The notes: generated by a model not told the origin, from the letters alone. Positions 54,100-63,053 are shown, counted from the first letter of the stretch. The stretch: 64,000 nt of DNA from Aminobacterium colombiense DSM 12261 (GCF_000025885.1 NC_014011.1:1-64000); one strand, 5' to 3'. A program made the numbers and translations.

Positions 54100-55263
54100 C
54101 TAAAAGAAAGCGCCGTAAATGCTTCCTGCCACAGTGGATAAAAAAATAACAAGGGCAACGTAGGCTGCTGTTTTTTTTGTTCCCATAATGTTACGGATCA
54201 CCAGCATGTTGGGAAGGGAAAGGGCAGGTCCTGCCAGAAGGAGCGCAAGAGCAGGGCCTTTGCCCATACCGGCTCCCATAAGCCCTTGGAGAATGGGGAC
54301 TTCTGTCAATGTGGCGAAATACATGAAAGCTCCGGCAACGGAGGCAAAAAAGTTCGAAAAGATTGAGTTCCCTCCGACAAGGGCCGCAACATAATGACTT
54401 GGAATAAGGGCTTCGTAGCCGGGACGGCCCAACAAGAAGCCCGCAAGAAGAACCCCCGAAAAAAGCAGGGGTAATACTTGCAGCCCATATCCCCATGTAG
54501 CGCTGAGCCATTCAGTTTGCTCATCACGGGAAAACCACTTCATTGTTGTCAAAAGAGTAGAACCAAGGGCAGTTCCTGCCAAGATCCACTTTGCATCATA
54601 TATCGCGGCCCATGTTCCGGACTCTACCTTGGGGGCGGCCCAGTTGGCAAATATAAGAAAGAAGACCATGCTGGCCATAGTCCATAGGGTTTTCCATAGG
54701 GGACGGGCTGGTTCTTCAATAGGTAGAGAAGCGAACCCTTCTTGCCGCTTCTTTTCTTCTTCTTTAAAAATGAAAGCCATTGCAAGTCCTATAAGTATGC
54801 TGAAAGAGATAGCGCCAATGGCACGGGCGAGCCCCATTTCAAAACCGAGAACTCGGGCTGTCAATATAATGGCGAGGATGTTGATGGCCGGGCCTGAATA
54901 GAGAAAGGCAGAAGCAGGGCCAATACCGGCTCCACGGCTGTAAATTCCCGCAAAAAGGGGAAGGACGGTGCATGAACAGACCGCAAGGATAGTGCCTGAA
55001 ACAGCAGCGACAGAGTATGAAACGATTTTTTGCGCCTGGTTTCCAAGATATTTCATCACTGACTGCTGACTGACGAAAACAGAAATCGCTCCAGCAATAA
55101 AAAATGCGGGAACAAGGCAAAGCAGTACATGCTCCCTGGCATATTCATGAAGCATGGCGAAGGCTTCTATAGCGGCTCCATGTACTCGGGGATTGTTGGC
55201 TGGTAAAAAATAAAAGAAAAGGAAAGCTGCAACGATCCATATAAATTTTTTGCGGTCACTCAT
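54100..55263 (-). CDS. ArsP/UPF0718-type permease
   Basis: The 387-aa protein has about ten membrane segments in two halves separated by a charged loop (KEEEKKRQEG) and the hallmark CSCTVLPLFAGIYSRGAGIGPASAFLYSGPAINILA, found in the ArsP/DUF318 permeases that export methylated arsenicals or other metalloids. ATG 55263 follows AAAGGAAG by 9 bases; an earlier in-frame start 14 codons upstream lacks a site. It lies between the mini-thioredoxin and the P-type ATPase genes under ArsR control. Confidence 0.87.
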   Translation of the reverse strand: MSDRKKFIWIVAAFLFFYFLPANNPRVHGAAIEAFAMLHEYAREHVLLCLVPAFFIAGAISVFVSQQSVMKYLGNQAQKIVSYSVAAVSGTILAVCSCTVLPLFAGIYSRGAGIGPASAFLYSGPAINILAIILTARVLGFEMGLARAIGAISFSILIGLAMAFIFKEEEKKRQEGFASLPIEEPARPLWKTLWTMASMVFFLIFANWAAPKVESGTWAAIYDAKWILAGTALGSTLLTTMKWFSRDEQTEWLSATWGYGLQVLPLLFSGVLLAGFLLGRPGYEALIPSHYVAALVGGNSIFSNFFASVAGAFMYFATLTEVPILQGLMGAGMGKGPALALLLAGPALSLPNMLVIRNIMGTKKTAAYVALVIFLSTVAGSIYGAFF

Positions 55264-55350
55264 AACAAAAGACTTCCTTTCACTTATAGGTGGCGGATAG
55301 TTCACATAAGGGCCTAAAATAAACCCCGACGGCTAATCGGGGGTATGTTT

Positions 55351-55593
55351 TTATTTTGCCTTCTCGCGAAGAAGGTCTTTCAGAACTGCTTCTGTTGGAA
55401 CCCGACCGGATAAAAGAACCTTCCCGTCTACAACAAGGCCGGGAGTTCCCAGCACTCCAAAGGACATAATCTCTTTAATATCTGTTACCTTTTCAATTTC
55501 GTAATCGAGGTCTAGCTCCTGAGCCACTTTTTCTGCCATTTCAGCAAGTTTTTTACATTTTGGGCAACCTGTTCCCAATATCTGTATTTTCAT
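55351..55593 (-). CDS. Thioredoxin-like redox-active disulfide protein 2
   Basis: The 80-aa protein has the mini-thioredoxin pattern MKIQILGTGCPKCKKLAEM with a CPKC active site, cis-proline region VLGTPGLVVDGKVL and GRVPTEAVLKDLL. Such proteins travel with ArsP-type permeases and ArsR regulators and may supply electrons or hold metal. ATG 55593 lies inside the arsR end, a 41-base overlap in another frame. Confidence 0.92.
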   Translation of the reverse strand: MKIQILGTGCPKCKKLAEMAEKVAQELDLDYEIEKVTDIKEIMSFGVLGTPGLVVDGKVLLSGRVPTEAVLKDLLREKAK

Positions 55594-55933
55594 CTTCCCT
55601 CTCCTTTCTCGCCGCACAAAAACACTGTAAGTGATGTTCCTCATAAACTGGATGCCCCTGGATAACGCGCTCAACACATTGAAGCATTGAAGCGAGGCAG
55701 CGCATTTTCAGAGAATAGTAAATATGCAGCCCGTCTTTTCGGTCTTCAATAATGTGGAGATCGCGGAGTATGGCTAAATGTTTGCTGATCGTCGTCCTGT
55801 CAAAGTGAAAAAGTTCCGCTATTTCACAGGCGCACATCTCACCCTTTTCCAGAGTTTCCACAATAGAAAGACGAACAGGATGACCTAGGGCTTTGAAAAT
55901 AGCTGCTTTTTCCTGTTGTAGGCTTGCGTCCAA
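55553..55933 (-). CDS. ArsR/SmtB-family repressor
   Basis: The 126-aa protein has the winged-helix HFDRTTISKHLAILRDLHIIEDRKDGLHIYYSL and a CAC pair at the start of the metal helix (EMCACEIAELF) plus a C-terminal CFCAARKE, so sulfur ligands for arsenite, cadmium or lead are likely. TTG 55933 has AAGGAGGGG before it. It heads the minus-strand resistance operon. A 15-bp inverted repeat at 55939-55976 is the likely operator and includes the ribosome site. Confidence 0.92.
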   Translation of the reverse strand: MDASLQQEKAAIFKALGHPVRLSIVETLEKGEMCACEIAELFHFDRTTISKHLAILRDLHIIEDRKDGLHIYYSLKMRCLASMLQCVERVIQGHPVYEEHHLQCFCAARKEREDENTDIGNRLPKM

Positions 55934-55938
55934 GTCAA

Positions 55939-55976
55939 CCCCTCCTTATGTGGCGATATTACCACATAAGGAGGGG
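55939..55976. promoter_or_regulatory. 15-bp inverted repeat, likely ArsR operator covering the arsR ribosome site
   Basis: Arms 55939-55953 and 55962-55976 are perfect reverse complements with an 8-base spacer. The arm next to arsR contains its AAGGAGGGG. In DNA it would suit an ArsR dimer; in RNA it would hide the ribosome site in a hairpin. It also lies 13 bases past the end of nikO's stop on the other side and may terminate that operon. Confidence 0.7.
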
Positions 55977-55989
55977 TACCTGTCAATGC

Positions 55990-56646
55990 CTATTGTGCAA
56001 ATGTAAGCATTCCAGAGGAGAGCTCATATCCCCGGCGGGTTACATGTTCTAGAAAGGGAATGTCATGTGAGGCAATGATGAGAGCCATGTCAAGTTGATT
56101 TAGAACGTCTACAAGGTTTTGCCAGGCCCTTTCATCGAGACCGCTTGAAGGTTCGTCGAGCAACAATAGGTCTGGTTTCATTGCAAGAACAGCAGCTAAG
56201 GCCCCGAGTCTCTTTTGTCCTCCGGAAAGGGCGTAAGGAGGGGTATGAGCGAGGTTGTCTATGTTAAGGGTTTTCAAAACATTTATAGCTTGTTCATAGG
56301 CTTCTTCTTTATTTATTCCTCCATTGAGAGGGCCAAAGAGCACATCATCAAGCAGGGTCGGGCAAAAGAGCTGGTCATCGGGATCTTGAAAAAGAAAGCC
56401 TATGGTTTGACGTAAATATCGAAGATCCTTTTGGTTTTTAATAACTTTCCCCTTAACAATAATGTCTCCCTTCTGTGGGCGAAGCAGGCCCATTATCAGA
56501 GAGAAAAGAGTTGTTTTACCCGCACCATTTTCCCCTCGAATATAAATTTTTTCTTTCTCAAAAATTTCAAAAGAGAGATGTGTAAACAGAGGCGAACTTC
56601 TGGGATAGGCAAAAGCAATACTTTTTAAGCGTAACAGTGGCATCAT
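55990..56646 (-). CDS. nikO: Nickel ECF transporter ATP-binding protein (CbiO/NikO type)
   Basis: The 218-aa ATPase is of the CbiO/NikO group: IRGENGAGKTTLFSLIMGLL (Walker A), YALSGGQKRLGALAAVLAMKPD (signature), LLLDEPSSGLD (Walker B), IIASHDIPFLE (switch). The start ATG 56646 overlaps the nikQ stop (ATGA), so it is coupled. The metal, nickel or cobalt, depends on partner genes nikK and nikL, which indicate nickel. Confidence 0.91.
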   Translation of the reverse strand: MMPLLRLKSIAFAYPRSSPLFTHLSFEIFEKEKIYIRGENGAGKTTLFSLIMGLLRPQKGDIIVKGKVIKNQKDLRYLRQTIGFLFQDPDDQLFCPTLLDDVLFGPLNGGINKEEAYEQAINVLKTLNIDNLAHTPPYALSGGQKRLGALAAVLAMKPDLLLLDEPSSGLDERAWQNLVDVLNQLDMALIIASHDIPFLEHVTRRGYELSSGMLTFAQ

Positions 56647-57365
56647 AGAATAAAACACCCAGCCAACAAAATGTAGAGGGCTGCCATGCAAAGAGTATCA
56701 GGGGGGGAGGATGTCGCGCAAAAGGAGAAAAAGGGAAAAGAGCCGTTAAAACCTCGTAACGCCATAGCTTTAGAGACTCGCTCTGAACGGATGATACTTC
56801 GTATAAGCAGCATACCGACGAGGTTGCCGTAAGCTCTAAAAGTTGAAAAGGATACAGTGGGATGAAATCCCCTTAACACCATGCTTTTATGAATTTTTTG
56901 TGCTTCTTCCGATAAAACGTGAGCGTATCGATAAGTAAAATGAAGCAAAAGAATAAGTTTTTGAGGCACGTGAAGACGATGAAGTGCCTGTAAAAGATCT
57001 GGCATTGTTGTTGTTCGTAAAAGTGAGATGAAAGCCAAAGTTGCCGCATGAGCTCGTATTGTAATAAGCAATGCAAGGCGCACACCATTTTCAGAGGAAA
57101 GGGGAAGCGTGAGCCACATCATAAGAAGAAAGCTATCAAGGGCAAGAAGGCGAGTGATAATAACTTTGATAGGAATACGGGCAATAGTGACAAGCATGAA
57201 GGCATACATCAGCAGAAAAAATTGAGCGGCAACTGATGGCAAAAGAGCGACACATAAGGCGAAAAGAAAGACAAGCACAACTTTGATTGCTGCAGAGACT
57301 CGACTTAAAAAACTATCAGGAATATAAACTTGGTAATTCAATGAAGGGAAGTTACTATTGCCCAT
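56643..57365 (-). CDS. nikQ: Nickel ECF transporter transmembrane coupling protein (CbiQ/NikQ type)
   Basis: The 240-aa protein has four to six membrane helices and the two coupling motifs of ECF T components in similar form, SMVLRGFH and AMALRGFNG (A-R-G pattern). ATG 57365 follows GGAGG by about 9 bases and overlaps nikL by 11. It couples the substrate subunit NikM to the ATPase NikO. Confidence 0.9.
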   Translation of the reverse strand: MGNSNFPSLNYQVYIPDSFLSRVSAAIKVVLVFLFALCVALLPSVAAQFFLLMYAFMLVTIARIPIKVIITRLLALDSFLLMMWLTLPLSSENGVRLALLITIRAHAATLAFISLLRTTTMPDLLQALHRLHVPQKLILLLHFTYRYAHVLSEEAQKIHKSMVLRGFHPTVSFSTFRAYGNLVGMLLIRSIIRSERVSKAMALRGFNGSFPFFSFCATSSPPDTLCMAALYILLAGCFIL

Positions 57366-57954
57366 ATTTTTTACGTCCTCCAGCCCAGAAAGCCATCCCG
57401 GCAAGGCCTGCAATATACCCTATTCCTCCGATAATTTCACTGAATTTAGGTTTCGAAAGTTCCTTTCGGAGCAGGGAAAGTTCGTTCCGGATAGGGGCTA
57501 TTTCTTTCTGAACAATTTCTTGTGTGAGAGCAGAAATCTTTTCTTCAGAAAGAGAACTTGCTGTATTTGAACTTTCTGATGCCACTAAAGCTGTTTTTTC
57601 GATTCTATCGTTTGGTTCTGCTGCTTCTATGGTTACTATAGTTTGACCCAGATGTCCTATCCCGCCATTTACCGAGACTAGAAGAGATTGAATACCTATT
57701 GCATCAACGGGGATAGAAAATTGTCCCCTTTCGTCTGTCGTTCCTTCGACGATGAGGCTGTTATTTTTAGCATTTTTAACGTGTATTGCAGAATGACGGG
57801 CAGGCGCTCCATCATTGAAATAGGCTTCTCCAACGAGGGTGTTGTTTTCCATATAGGCGAAAACATTTAGTTTATGGGCAGACGCAGGGCCAGTCCACAA
57901 AAAAAGAAGCACAGTCATACTCACAAATTTAAGGGATAACGTTTTTATTTCCAT
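57355..57954 (-). CDS. nikL: NikL/CbiL-type accessory subunit of the nickel ECF transporter
   Basis: The 199-aa protein has a signal peptide, a beta-sandwich part starting AHKLNVFAYMENNTLVGEAYF with the His just after the cleavage site, a coiled segment (QEIVQKEIAPIRNELSLLRKEL) and a C-terminal membrane helix (GGIGYIAGLAGMAFWAGG). This is the NikL layout, which replaces NikN in one group of nickel ECF systems. ATG 57954 overlaps the nikM end by 10 bases. Confidence 0.85.
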   Translation of the reverse strand: MEIKTLSLKFVSMTVLLFLWTGPASAHKLNVFAYMENNTLVGEAYFNDGAPARHSAIHVKNAKNNSLIVEGTTDERGQFSIPVDAIGIQSLLVSVNGGIGHLGQTIVTIEAAEPNDRIEKTALVASESSNTASSLSEEKISALTQEIVQKEIAPIRNELSLLRKELSKPKFSEIIGGIGYIAGLAGMAFWAGGRKKYGQ

Positions 57955-58553
57955 TTCTCCCAATCCTCCAAAAGAGATGGCATAGTGCGAAAGACGTATG
58001 TTGCGACAAAAACTCCGATAAGAGACTCTATTCCCATAATGGGAATATGGGCAAGAAGAATAAGTTTGGCAGTCATGAAAAATACCTCACCACTTCCTGC
58101 AAGGGCAAGGGCCGTAAAAATACCGGCACCAGCTACTCCTGTCGCTCCAGCAAGAGCCCCGGCAAGCCAGGCAGGCTTGCCAAGATGAAGAACATATCGT
58201 CCTAATAGACCTCCCAATACGCCAGATAGACTCATGGTGCATGTATTGACTCCGAGCACCACAACCCCTCCGAATTGAAAAAGGAGGGCCTGAAGAAAGA
58301 GAGCAACAAGATATGAGGGAAAAAGACCCATTCCTAATATAAGGCCTCCAATGCCGTTCAAAACCAGGTGGGCACTTGTCGGACCGATGTTGACATGTAT
58401 AAGAGATGAAACAAACAAAGCAGCAGAGACGATCCCCGCACGAGGGATCATCTCTGCATCAATTCTTTTTAAGCCTACTGCAACACCTGCAGCAGCTCCT
58501 GTTGCCCCAATGAGAAGAACAGGGAGAGAAAGAACGCCTTCCGCAATATGCAT
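57945..58553 (-). CDS. nikM: Nickel ECF transporter substrate-binding membrane subunit (CbiM/NikM type)
   Basis: The 202-aa membrane protein starts with MHIAEG, the N-terminal metal-coordinating sequence of CbiM/NikM, and contains HVNIGPTSAHLVLNGIGGL (second His motif). It has about seven membrane helices. Its ATG shares one base with the nikK stop (TAATG). Confidence 0.94.
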   Translation of the reverse strand: MHIAEGVLSLPVLLIGATGAAAGVAVGLKRIDAEMIPRAGIVSAALFVSSLIHVNIGPTSAHLVLNGIGGLILGMGLFPSYLVALFLQALLFQFGGVVVLGVNTCTMSLSGVLGGLLGRYVLHLGKPAWLAGALAGATGVAGAGIFTALALAGSGEVFFMTAKLILLAHIPIMGIESLIGVFVATYVFRTMPSLLEDWEKWK

Positions 58554-59344
58554 TAGTTTTTATTCACCGTTTTCAGCCACAAAACTGCCCCTAATTCTAT
58601 AGCGGCATCATTTTTACCATCAGGAGTTTTCATTGTTTCAGGAGCATCGGAAAGAGCTGCAAAACCCCACCAGCCTTCCCAAGGCATTACATACGTAAAA
58701 ATACCTTGGTCATCTGTGCGTACTACTTGAGTAATAAAAGGATCAGCCGGAGCTTTAATGGCCTTTTTATCATTATAAAACTCGACTTCTACGTCTGCGC
58801 CGGAAACAGGTTTTCCATCAACCACAACTTTTCCTTGAAAAACATTTCCTGCCCACAGACCATAAGGATGAGTAAGAGGAAGAATTTCTGCACGAAGCCC
58901 TACTGCTTCATCCCAGCCATCTTTCATTCCGAACGCGTTAACAATGGTTTTTGTGTAATGAATAATATATTTGTTTTCTGCTGGCTCCCAATATGGAGAG
59001 GGTTCTACGTAAAAGATATGGTCTCCAGGGCGTTTTACTACATAAGATGCCTTCCAGCTTTTCAAACCGTCTTTAGATATTTTTTCATTAAGAAAGTTCA
59101 GAAGATCTGTTTTTTCTGAGCGAACCAGAACCCCAAATTGAACGGGCTTTTCCATATTCATAAGGTGTTGTTCAAAAGGATGTGTGAAGAGAAGATCAAG
59201 ATCAATTTGTTTGTTGTCATCTTGGGATACGATATTTTGATTAGGAATAATAACTTGAAAATGTGCCCGTAATGGAGAGGCAAAAACAAAAAAAGAGCAA
59301 ACCATAACAAGAGGAACAATAATTTGTTTTTTCCAGATTCTCAC
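58553..59344 (-). CDS. nikK: NikK-like DUF4198 periplasmic protein
   Basis: The 263-aa protein has a signal peptide ending SPLRA and then [10 protein letters not shown], with a histidine right after the cleavage site as in NikK and other DUF4198 proteins, a carboxypeptidase-like beta sandwich [19 protein letters not shown], and [15 protein letters not shown]4198 proteins bind nickel for NikM-type uptake. GTG 59344 is chosen since GAGGGGG lies 9 bases upstream and the TTG at 59362 lies inside it. It is first in the nikKMLQO operon. Confidence 0.86.
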   Translation of the reverse strand: MRIWKKQIIVPLVMVCSFFVFASPLRAHFQVIIPNQNIVSQDDNKQIDLDLLFTHPFEQHLMNMEKPVQFGVLVRSEKTDLLNFLNEKISKDGLKSWKASYVVKRPGDHIFYVEPSPYWEPAENKYIIHYTKTIVNAFGMKDGWDEAVGLRAEILPLTHPYGLWAGNVFQGKVVVDGKPVSGADVEVEFYNDKKAIKAPADPFITQVVRTDDQGIFTYVMPWEGWWGFAALSDAPETMKTPDGKNDAAIELGAVLWLKTVNKN

Positions 59345-59370
59345 CGCTAAAAACCCCCTCAAAAATTATC

Positions 59371-59398
59371 GTAACACGAATTTCTATTATAGTGTTAC
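59371..59398 (-). promoter_or_regulatory. NikR-like operator over the -10 box of the nik operon
   Basis: GTAACAC (59371-59377) and GTGTTAC (59392-59398) form a perfect 7-14-7 inverted repeat. The minus-strand -10 hexamer TATAAT (59391-59386) lies in the spacer; TTGACA at 59419-59414 is 22 bases upstream of it, longer than ideal. Binding here would block transcription, so a nickel-responsive repressor such as NikR is likely; no nikR gene lies in the window. Confidence 0.72.
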
Positions 59399-59568
59399 TC
59401 TTTGGACTTAGTTTGTCAAGTTAAATAACGGTATAATATATAAAAGGTCCATAGTCCGCTTTGCTTTCTTGTGTTTTTTGATACCGACATTGTTTTATCA
59501 GGTTAAAAGAGTACCGGTGGCAGCTTGGTTTATGACATTGAAAATTGAAAATGAAGGGAGGGGCAATC

Positions 59569-60447
59569 ATGAAGAAGCATGAATTTTATATTGTAGATGT
59601 TTTTGCGGAAAAAAAATATTCGGGGAACCAGCTTGCTGTAGTTCTTGGAGCAGGAGATCTTTCGAAAGAGGATATGGAGAGTATTACGAGAGAGATGAAC
59701 TATTCAGAAACAACCTTTATTTTGAATCATTCTCCAGTAAACGGAGGCTATCCTGCACGGATATTTACTCCAGGGGGGGAAGTCCCTTTTGCAGGCCATC
59801 CCACTTTGGGAACAGCTGCTGTTATCGCCAGGGAAATAGCGCCTGGAAACCCTGATTTTATTACTTTAAACCTCCAGGTTGGGCCGATTCCCGTGATGAG
59901 AAAGGATCATCTTTATATTATGAAGCAGAACCAGCCAGAGTTCGGCCCTGTCTATCCCCCCGAAGATCTGGCGAGGGTGTTGTCCATTGATGCAAAGGAA
60001 ATAGAAACAGGTGCCCCTGTCCAATGGGTTTCCACCGGTTTGCCCACAGTTATAGTGCCTCTTAAACGAAGAGAGGTCCTGAGTCGAATCTGCATAAATC
60101 GTAATGAATACGAGGATTTCATAGAGAGAATGGGCAAAGTCGCAATTTCAATCTATTGCAAAGAACCTATCCACAGACATAACCATCTTCATGTCAGGGT
60201 TCTTACCTCGTGTTTCGGGGTGGAAGAAGATCCCGCAACGGGAAGCTCTGGAGGGTGCCTGGCTGCCTATCTTGTTCGCCATAAGGTCATGGGGGCATCT
60301 GTAATAGAGGATGTGAGGGTAGAACAGGGATACTCTCTTCAGCGTCCCTCTCTTCTTTTTCTCTCTGCATCCGACCAGGATGGCGGAAAAATTGATGTAC
60401 ACGTGGGCGGAAGCGTCATTTTTGTAGCAAAGGGCGAGTTGATCTAA
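59569..60447 (+). CDS. PhzF family epimerase/isomerase
   Basis: The 292-aa protein has the PhzF fold with two repeats: FYIVDVFAEKKYSGNQLAVV (with the G-N-x-x-A-V motif), the catalytic Glu in NYSETTFI, FTPGGEVPFAGHPTLGTAA and EEDPATGSSGGCLAAYL. Family members isomerise or epimerise small acids; phenazine synthesis itself is not implied. ATG 59569 follows GGGAGGGG. It is a single gene with its own terminator, divergent from the nik operon. Confidence 0.9.
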   Translation: MKKHEFYIVDVFAEKKYSGNQLAVVLGAGDLSKEDMESITREMNYSETTFILNHSPVNGGYPARIFTPGGEVPFAGHPTLGTAAVIAREIAPGNPDFITLNLQVGPIPVMRKDHLYIMKQNQPEFGPVYPPEDLARVLSIDAKEIETGAPVQWVSTGLPTVIVPLKRREVLSRICINRNEYEDFIERMGKVAISIYCKEPIHRHNHLHVRVLTSCFGVEEDPATGSSGGCLAAYLVRHKVMGASVIEDVRVEQGYSLQRPSLLFLSASDQDGGKIDVHVGGSVIFVAKGELI

Positions 60448-60479
60448 AAAGGGCTGTCCTTTTCGTGGACAGCCCTTTT
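60447..60479. terminator. Terminator after the PhzF-like gene
   Basis: A 13-bp perfect stem (60447-60459 with 60467-60479) starts with an A run and ends with a T run, so it works on both strands for the convergent genes. Confidence 0.9.
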
Positions 60480-60498
60480 ATCTGATTAACTATTTTGA

Positions 60499-62061
60499 TC
60501 AATAGGAACCAGGTTTTTTCCCGACTAAAGAGCCGGAGTTTTTTTGTCTCTTCCCGCCTTTTACGGCAACGGCCATTTTCTTTTCAGTCCATCGCGCCAG
60601 GCGCACGAAGGGCAACCCAAGCAAAAAATAAATGATGGCAACAATAATGCCAGTGCCGAAATAGTCGTAATAGGTTGTAGCCAGCTGGCCATAGGCCTTT
60701 GTCAAATCCACCATGGTAATGACGGAGACCAGTGACGAATCTTTCAAAAGAGAGATAAAGTCATTGGTTACCGGTGGCAAGGCGACTCGCAAGGCCTGAG
60801 GCAATACCACGTGTCTCAGAGCCTGCCACCGTGTCATTCCAAGAGCCAAAGCCCCTTCCATTTGTTGGCGAGGCACAGATAGGAGCCCAGCTCTGTAGTT
60901 TTCAGCTTCATAGGCGGCGTAATTGAGCCCAAGGCCTAATATTCCGGCAAAGAACGGGCTCAGTTTTATCCCTATGTTGGGGAGACCATAAAATATAAAG
61001 AAGAGCTGAATCAGGACAGGCGTTCCCCGAATTGCCTCAATATATCCGATGGCCAGACGAGAGAGCAAAGTAGGCCCAAATATTTTAGTCATGGCCAAAA
61101 GCAGGCCGAGGAAAATAGCCAGAACCATAGATGCAATGGATACCTTCATGGTAACGATGGCTGCCTTGCCCAATATAGGCAGGAAGCTTGCGTATCGATT
61201 TAACCGTTTGGCTAAAGTAATGTCAGGTTTTTGGTGTTCCGCCCAATGGTTGAACATGGAAGCTTCGATCTTGCTTGGAGAAAAATCCTGAAACATTTCG
61301 GCCATCATGGGGCTCCACATGTTCCAGCGGTCATAGATCTCCCGAAGTTTCCCGCTGTCTCGAAGATAGACGATAGCTTCATTTATATCTGAAAGCAGTT
61401 GCTTGTCTTCTTTGCGAACAGCAATTCCATACTCCATACGTCCAACGGGAGGGCCCACAAATACTATTTCAGGGTTGAACCCTGCATAGTAGACGCCGAT
61501 GGGATCGTCAAAGAGTGTTGCGTCAAGACGTCCGTTTTCGAGATCGTTAAAGGCATTGATCTCATCTTCGTAGGTTCGTATGTCCTTAATGCCGGCCTCT
61601 ACGAGGGTGAAATAAGCATAGGATTGTTTTAGGGTTCCCACAACTTTTCCCTTGCAATCTTCAAGGGTTTCAATGTCTTTTGTCCCCTTCCGGACGGCAA
61701 TCTGTAGAAAGGTTGCGTAGTAAGGTATGGAGAAATTTACAACCTCTTTATGTTCCGGCGTGATTTCAAGGCCATCAAGGGTGACATCGTATAAATGTCG
61801 TTCCAGGCCAGGAATAAGATTATCCCATCCGTTCTGGACAAATTCGGTTTCCATACCAAGATAATCGGCGATGGCATCTATGATCTCCACTTCGTAGCCA
61901 ATGAGGCGATCCATATCGAAGGGATCGTAGAACATATAGGGTACGCCCCCCTCAGTATCTCCTCCCCATTTGAGCACAGGTTTATCGGTAGCGTAGAGAG
62001 GAGACCCACACGCCGCAAAAACAATAAACAGAGCGCAAAGGAATCGTATCAGCCTTTTCAT
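60499..62061 (-). CDS. Amino-acid ABC transporter, fused substrate-binding protein and permease
   Basis: The 520-aa protein has a signal peptide, a type 2 binding domain (residues about 25-265; GYEVEIIDAIADYLGME, PEHKEVVNFSIPYYA), a linker and a His/Glu/Gln-type permease domain (residues about 300-500; IRGTPVLIQLFFIFYGLP and GALALGMTRWQALRHVVLPQAL). Such fusions tether two binding domains to each transporter dimer. No separate binding-protein gene is near. It directly follows the ATPase gene (no gap). Confidence 0.93.
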   Translation of the reverse strand: MKRLIRFLCALFIVFAACGSPLYATDKPVLKWGGDTEGGVPYMFYDPFDMDRLIGYEVEIIDAIADYLGMETEFVQNGWDNLIPGLERHLYDVTLDGLEITPEHKEVVNFSIPYYATFLQIAVRKGTKDIETLEDCKGKVVGTLKQSYAYFTLVEAGIKDIRTYEDEINAFNDLENGRLDATLFDDPIGVYYAGFNPEIVFVGPPVGRMEYGIAVRKEDKQLLSDINEAIVYLRDSGKLREIYDRWNMWSPMMAEMFQDFSPSKIEASMFNHWAEHQKPDITLAKRLNRYASFLPILGKAAIVTMKVSIASMVLAIFLGLLLAMTKIFGPTLLSRLAIGYIEAIRGTPVLIQLFFIFYGLPNIGIKLSPFFAGILGLGLNYAAYEAENYRAGLLSVPRQQMEGALALGMTRWQALRHVVLPQALRVALPPVTNDFISLLKDSSLVSVITMVDLTKAYGQLATTYYDYFGTGIIVAIIYFLLGLPFVRLARWTEKKMAVAVKGGKRQKNSGSLVGKKPGSY

Positions 62062-62847
62062 TTATGCTACATCCTCTGAAAAGTGTCTGAGAAATGCTTT
62101 CGTTCGTTTGTTTTGAGGTGTTTCAAACAGAACATCGCCGTCAGCCATTTCAACGATCTCCCCGCCGTCCATAAAGACAATATAGTCAGAAGCGTTGCGG
62201 GCGAATCGCATTTGATGGGTTACGATGATCTGAGTCATGCCTTCATTATCAAGATCTTTCATGACCTGCAGAACTTCCCCCACTAATTCGGGGTCGAGGG
62301 CTGAAGTCGGTTCATCATAGAGCATGACTTTGGGATTCATGGCGAGGGCGCGAGCAATAGCCCCACGTTGAGTTTGTCCGCCAGATAGGGTGGCTGGATA
62401 TTTGTGGGCGTGTTCGGAAAGGCCAACTTTTTCAAGCAATCTCAACGCTATTTCATGAGCTTCTTCTTCACTGGCCTTTTTAACGACCATAGGGGCCAGC
62501 ATAACATTTTCGAGAACGGTCCGGTGAGGAAAAAGATTAAAACTTTGAAATACCATTCCAACTTCCTGTCTCATATGATGACAGGCTTCCAGAAAGCTTT
62601 TGTCCAGTTCCTTTTCCTTGCCGGTGCGGCTTACCGTAACGCCGGCGATAGTAATGGTTCCGGAATCGATGTACTCGAGACAATTGAGACACCGTAAGAA
62701 CGTTGACTTGCCGCATCCTGACGGCCCTATGATAGAGACCAGATCCCCCTCATGAATGTCTATGGAGATTCCATTCAAAACTTCTCCATCCTCAAAGCTC
62801 TTGTACAGATTTTCAACGTGAATCAAAGGTATAGCCGCACGTGTCAA
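62062..62847 (-). CDS. Amino-acid ABC transporter ATP-binding protein
   Basis: The 261-aa GlnQ-type ATPase has SIIGPSGCGKSTFLRCLNCL, LSGGQTQRGAIARALAMNPK, MLYDEPTSALDPE and VTHQMRFARNASD. A small insertion (GKEKELDKSFLEACHH) before the Q-loop is like that in some glutamine transporters. TTG 62847 follows AGGAGG by 9-10 bases. It is the first gene of a two-gene operon with the fused receptor-permease. Confidence 0.93.
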   Translation of the reverse strand: MTRAAIPLIHVENLYKSFEDGEVLNGISIDIHEGDLVSIIGPSGCGKSTFLRCLNCLEYIDSGTITIAGVTVSRTGKEKELDKSFLEACHHMRQEVGMVFQSFNLFPHRTVLENVMLAPMVVKKASEEEAHEIALRLLEKVGLSEHAHKYPATLSGGQTQRGAIARALAMNPKVMLYDEPTSALDPELVGEVLQVMKDLDNEGMTQIIVTHQMRFARNASDYIVFMDGGEIVEMADGDVLFETPQNKRTKAFLRHFSEDVA

Positions 62848-63053
62848 CCCGTCTCAACCTCCTAACTATTTTTTTGTGTGATTTCACTCTCCCCGATTTG
62901 GTTTTGAGTCTTCATATTTTGATTACAAGCAGGCATAGTATGACAGAAAAAAAAGCAGATGCAAGATGTAAATTTAAAGGAAAAAACAAAAAATAATGTT
63001 TTTCTATACGTTATAATTTCATTATGGATATTAACAGGGAGGGATCTTTTTCG

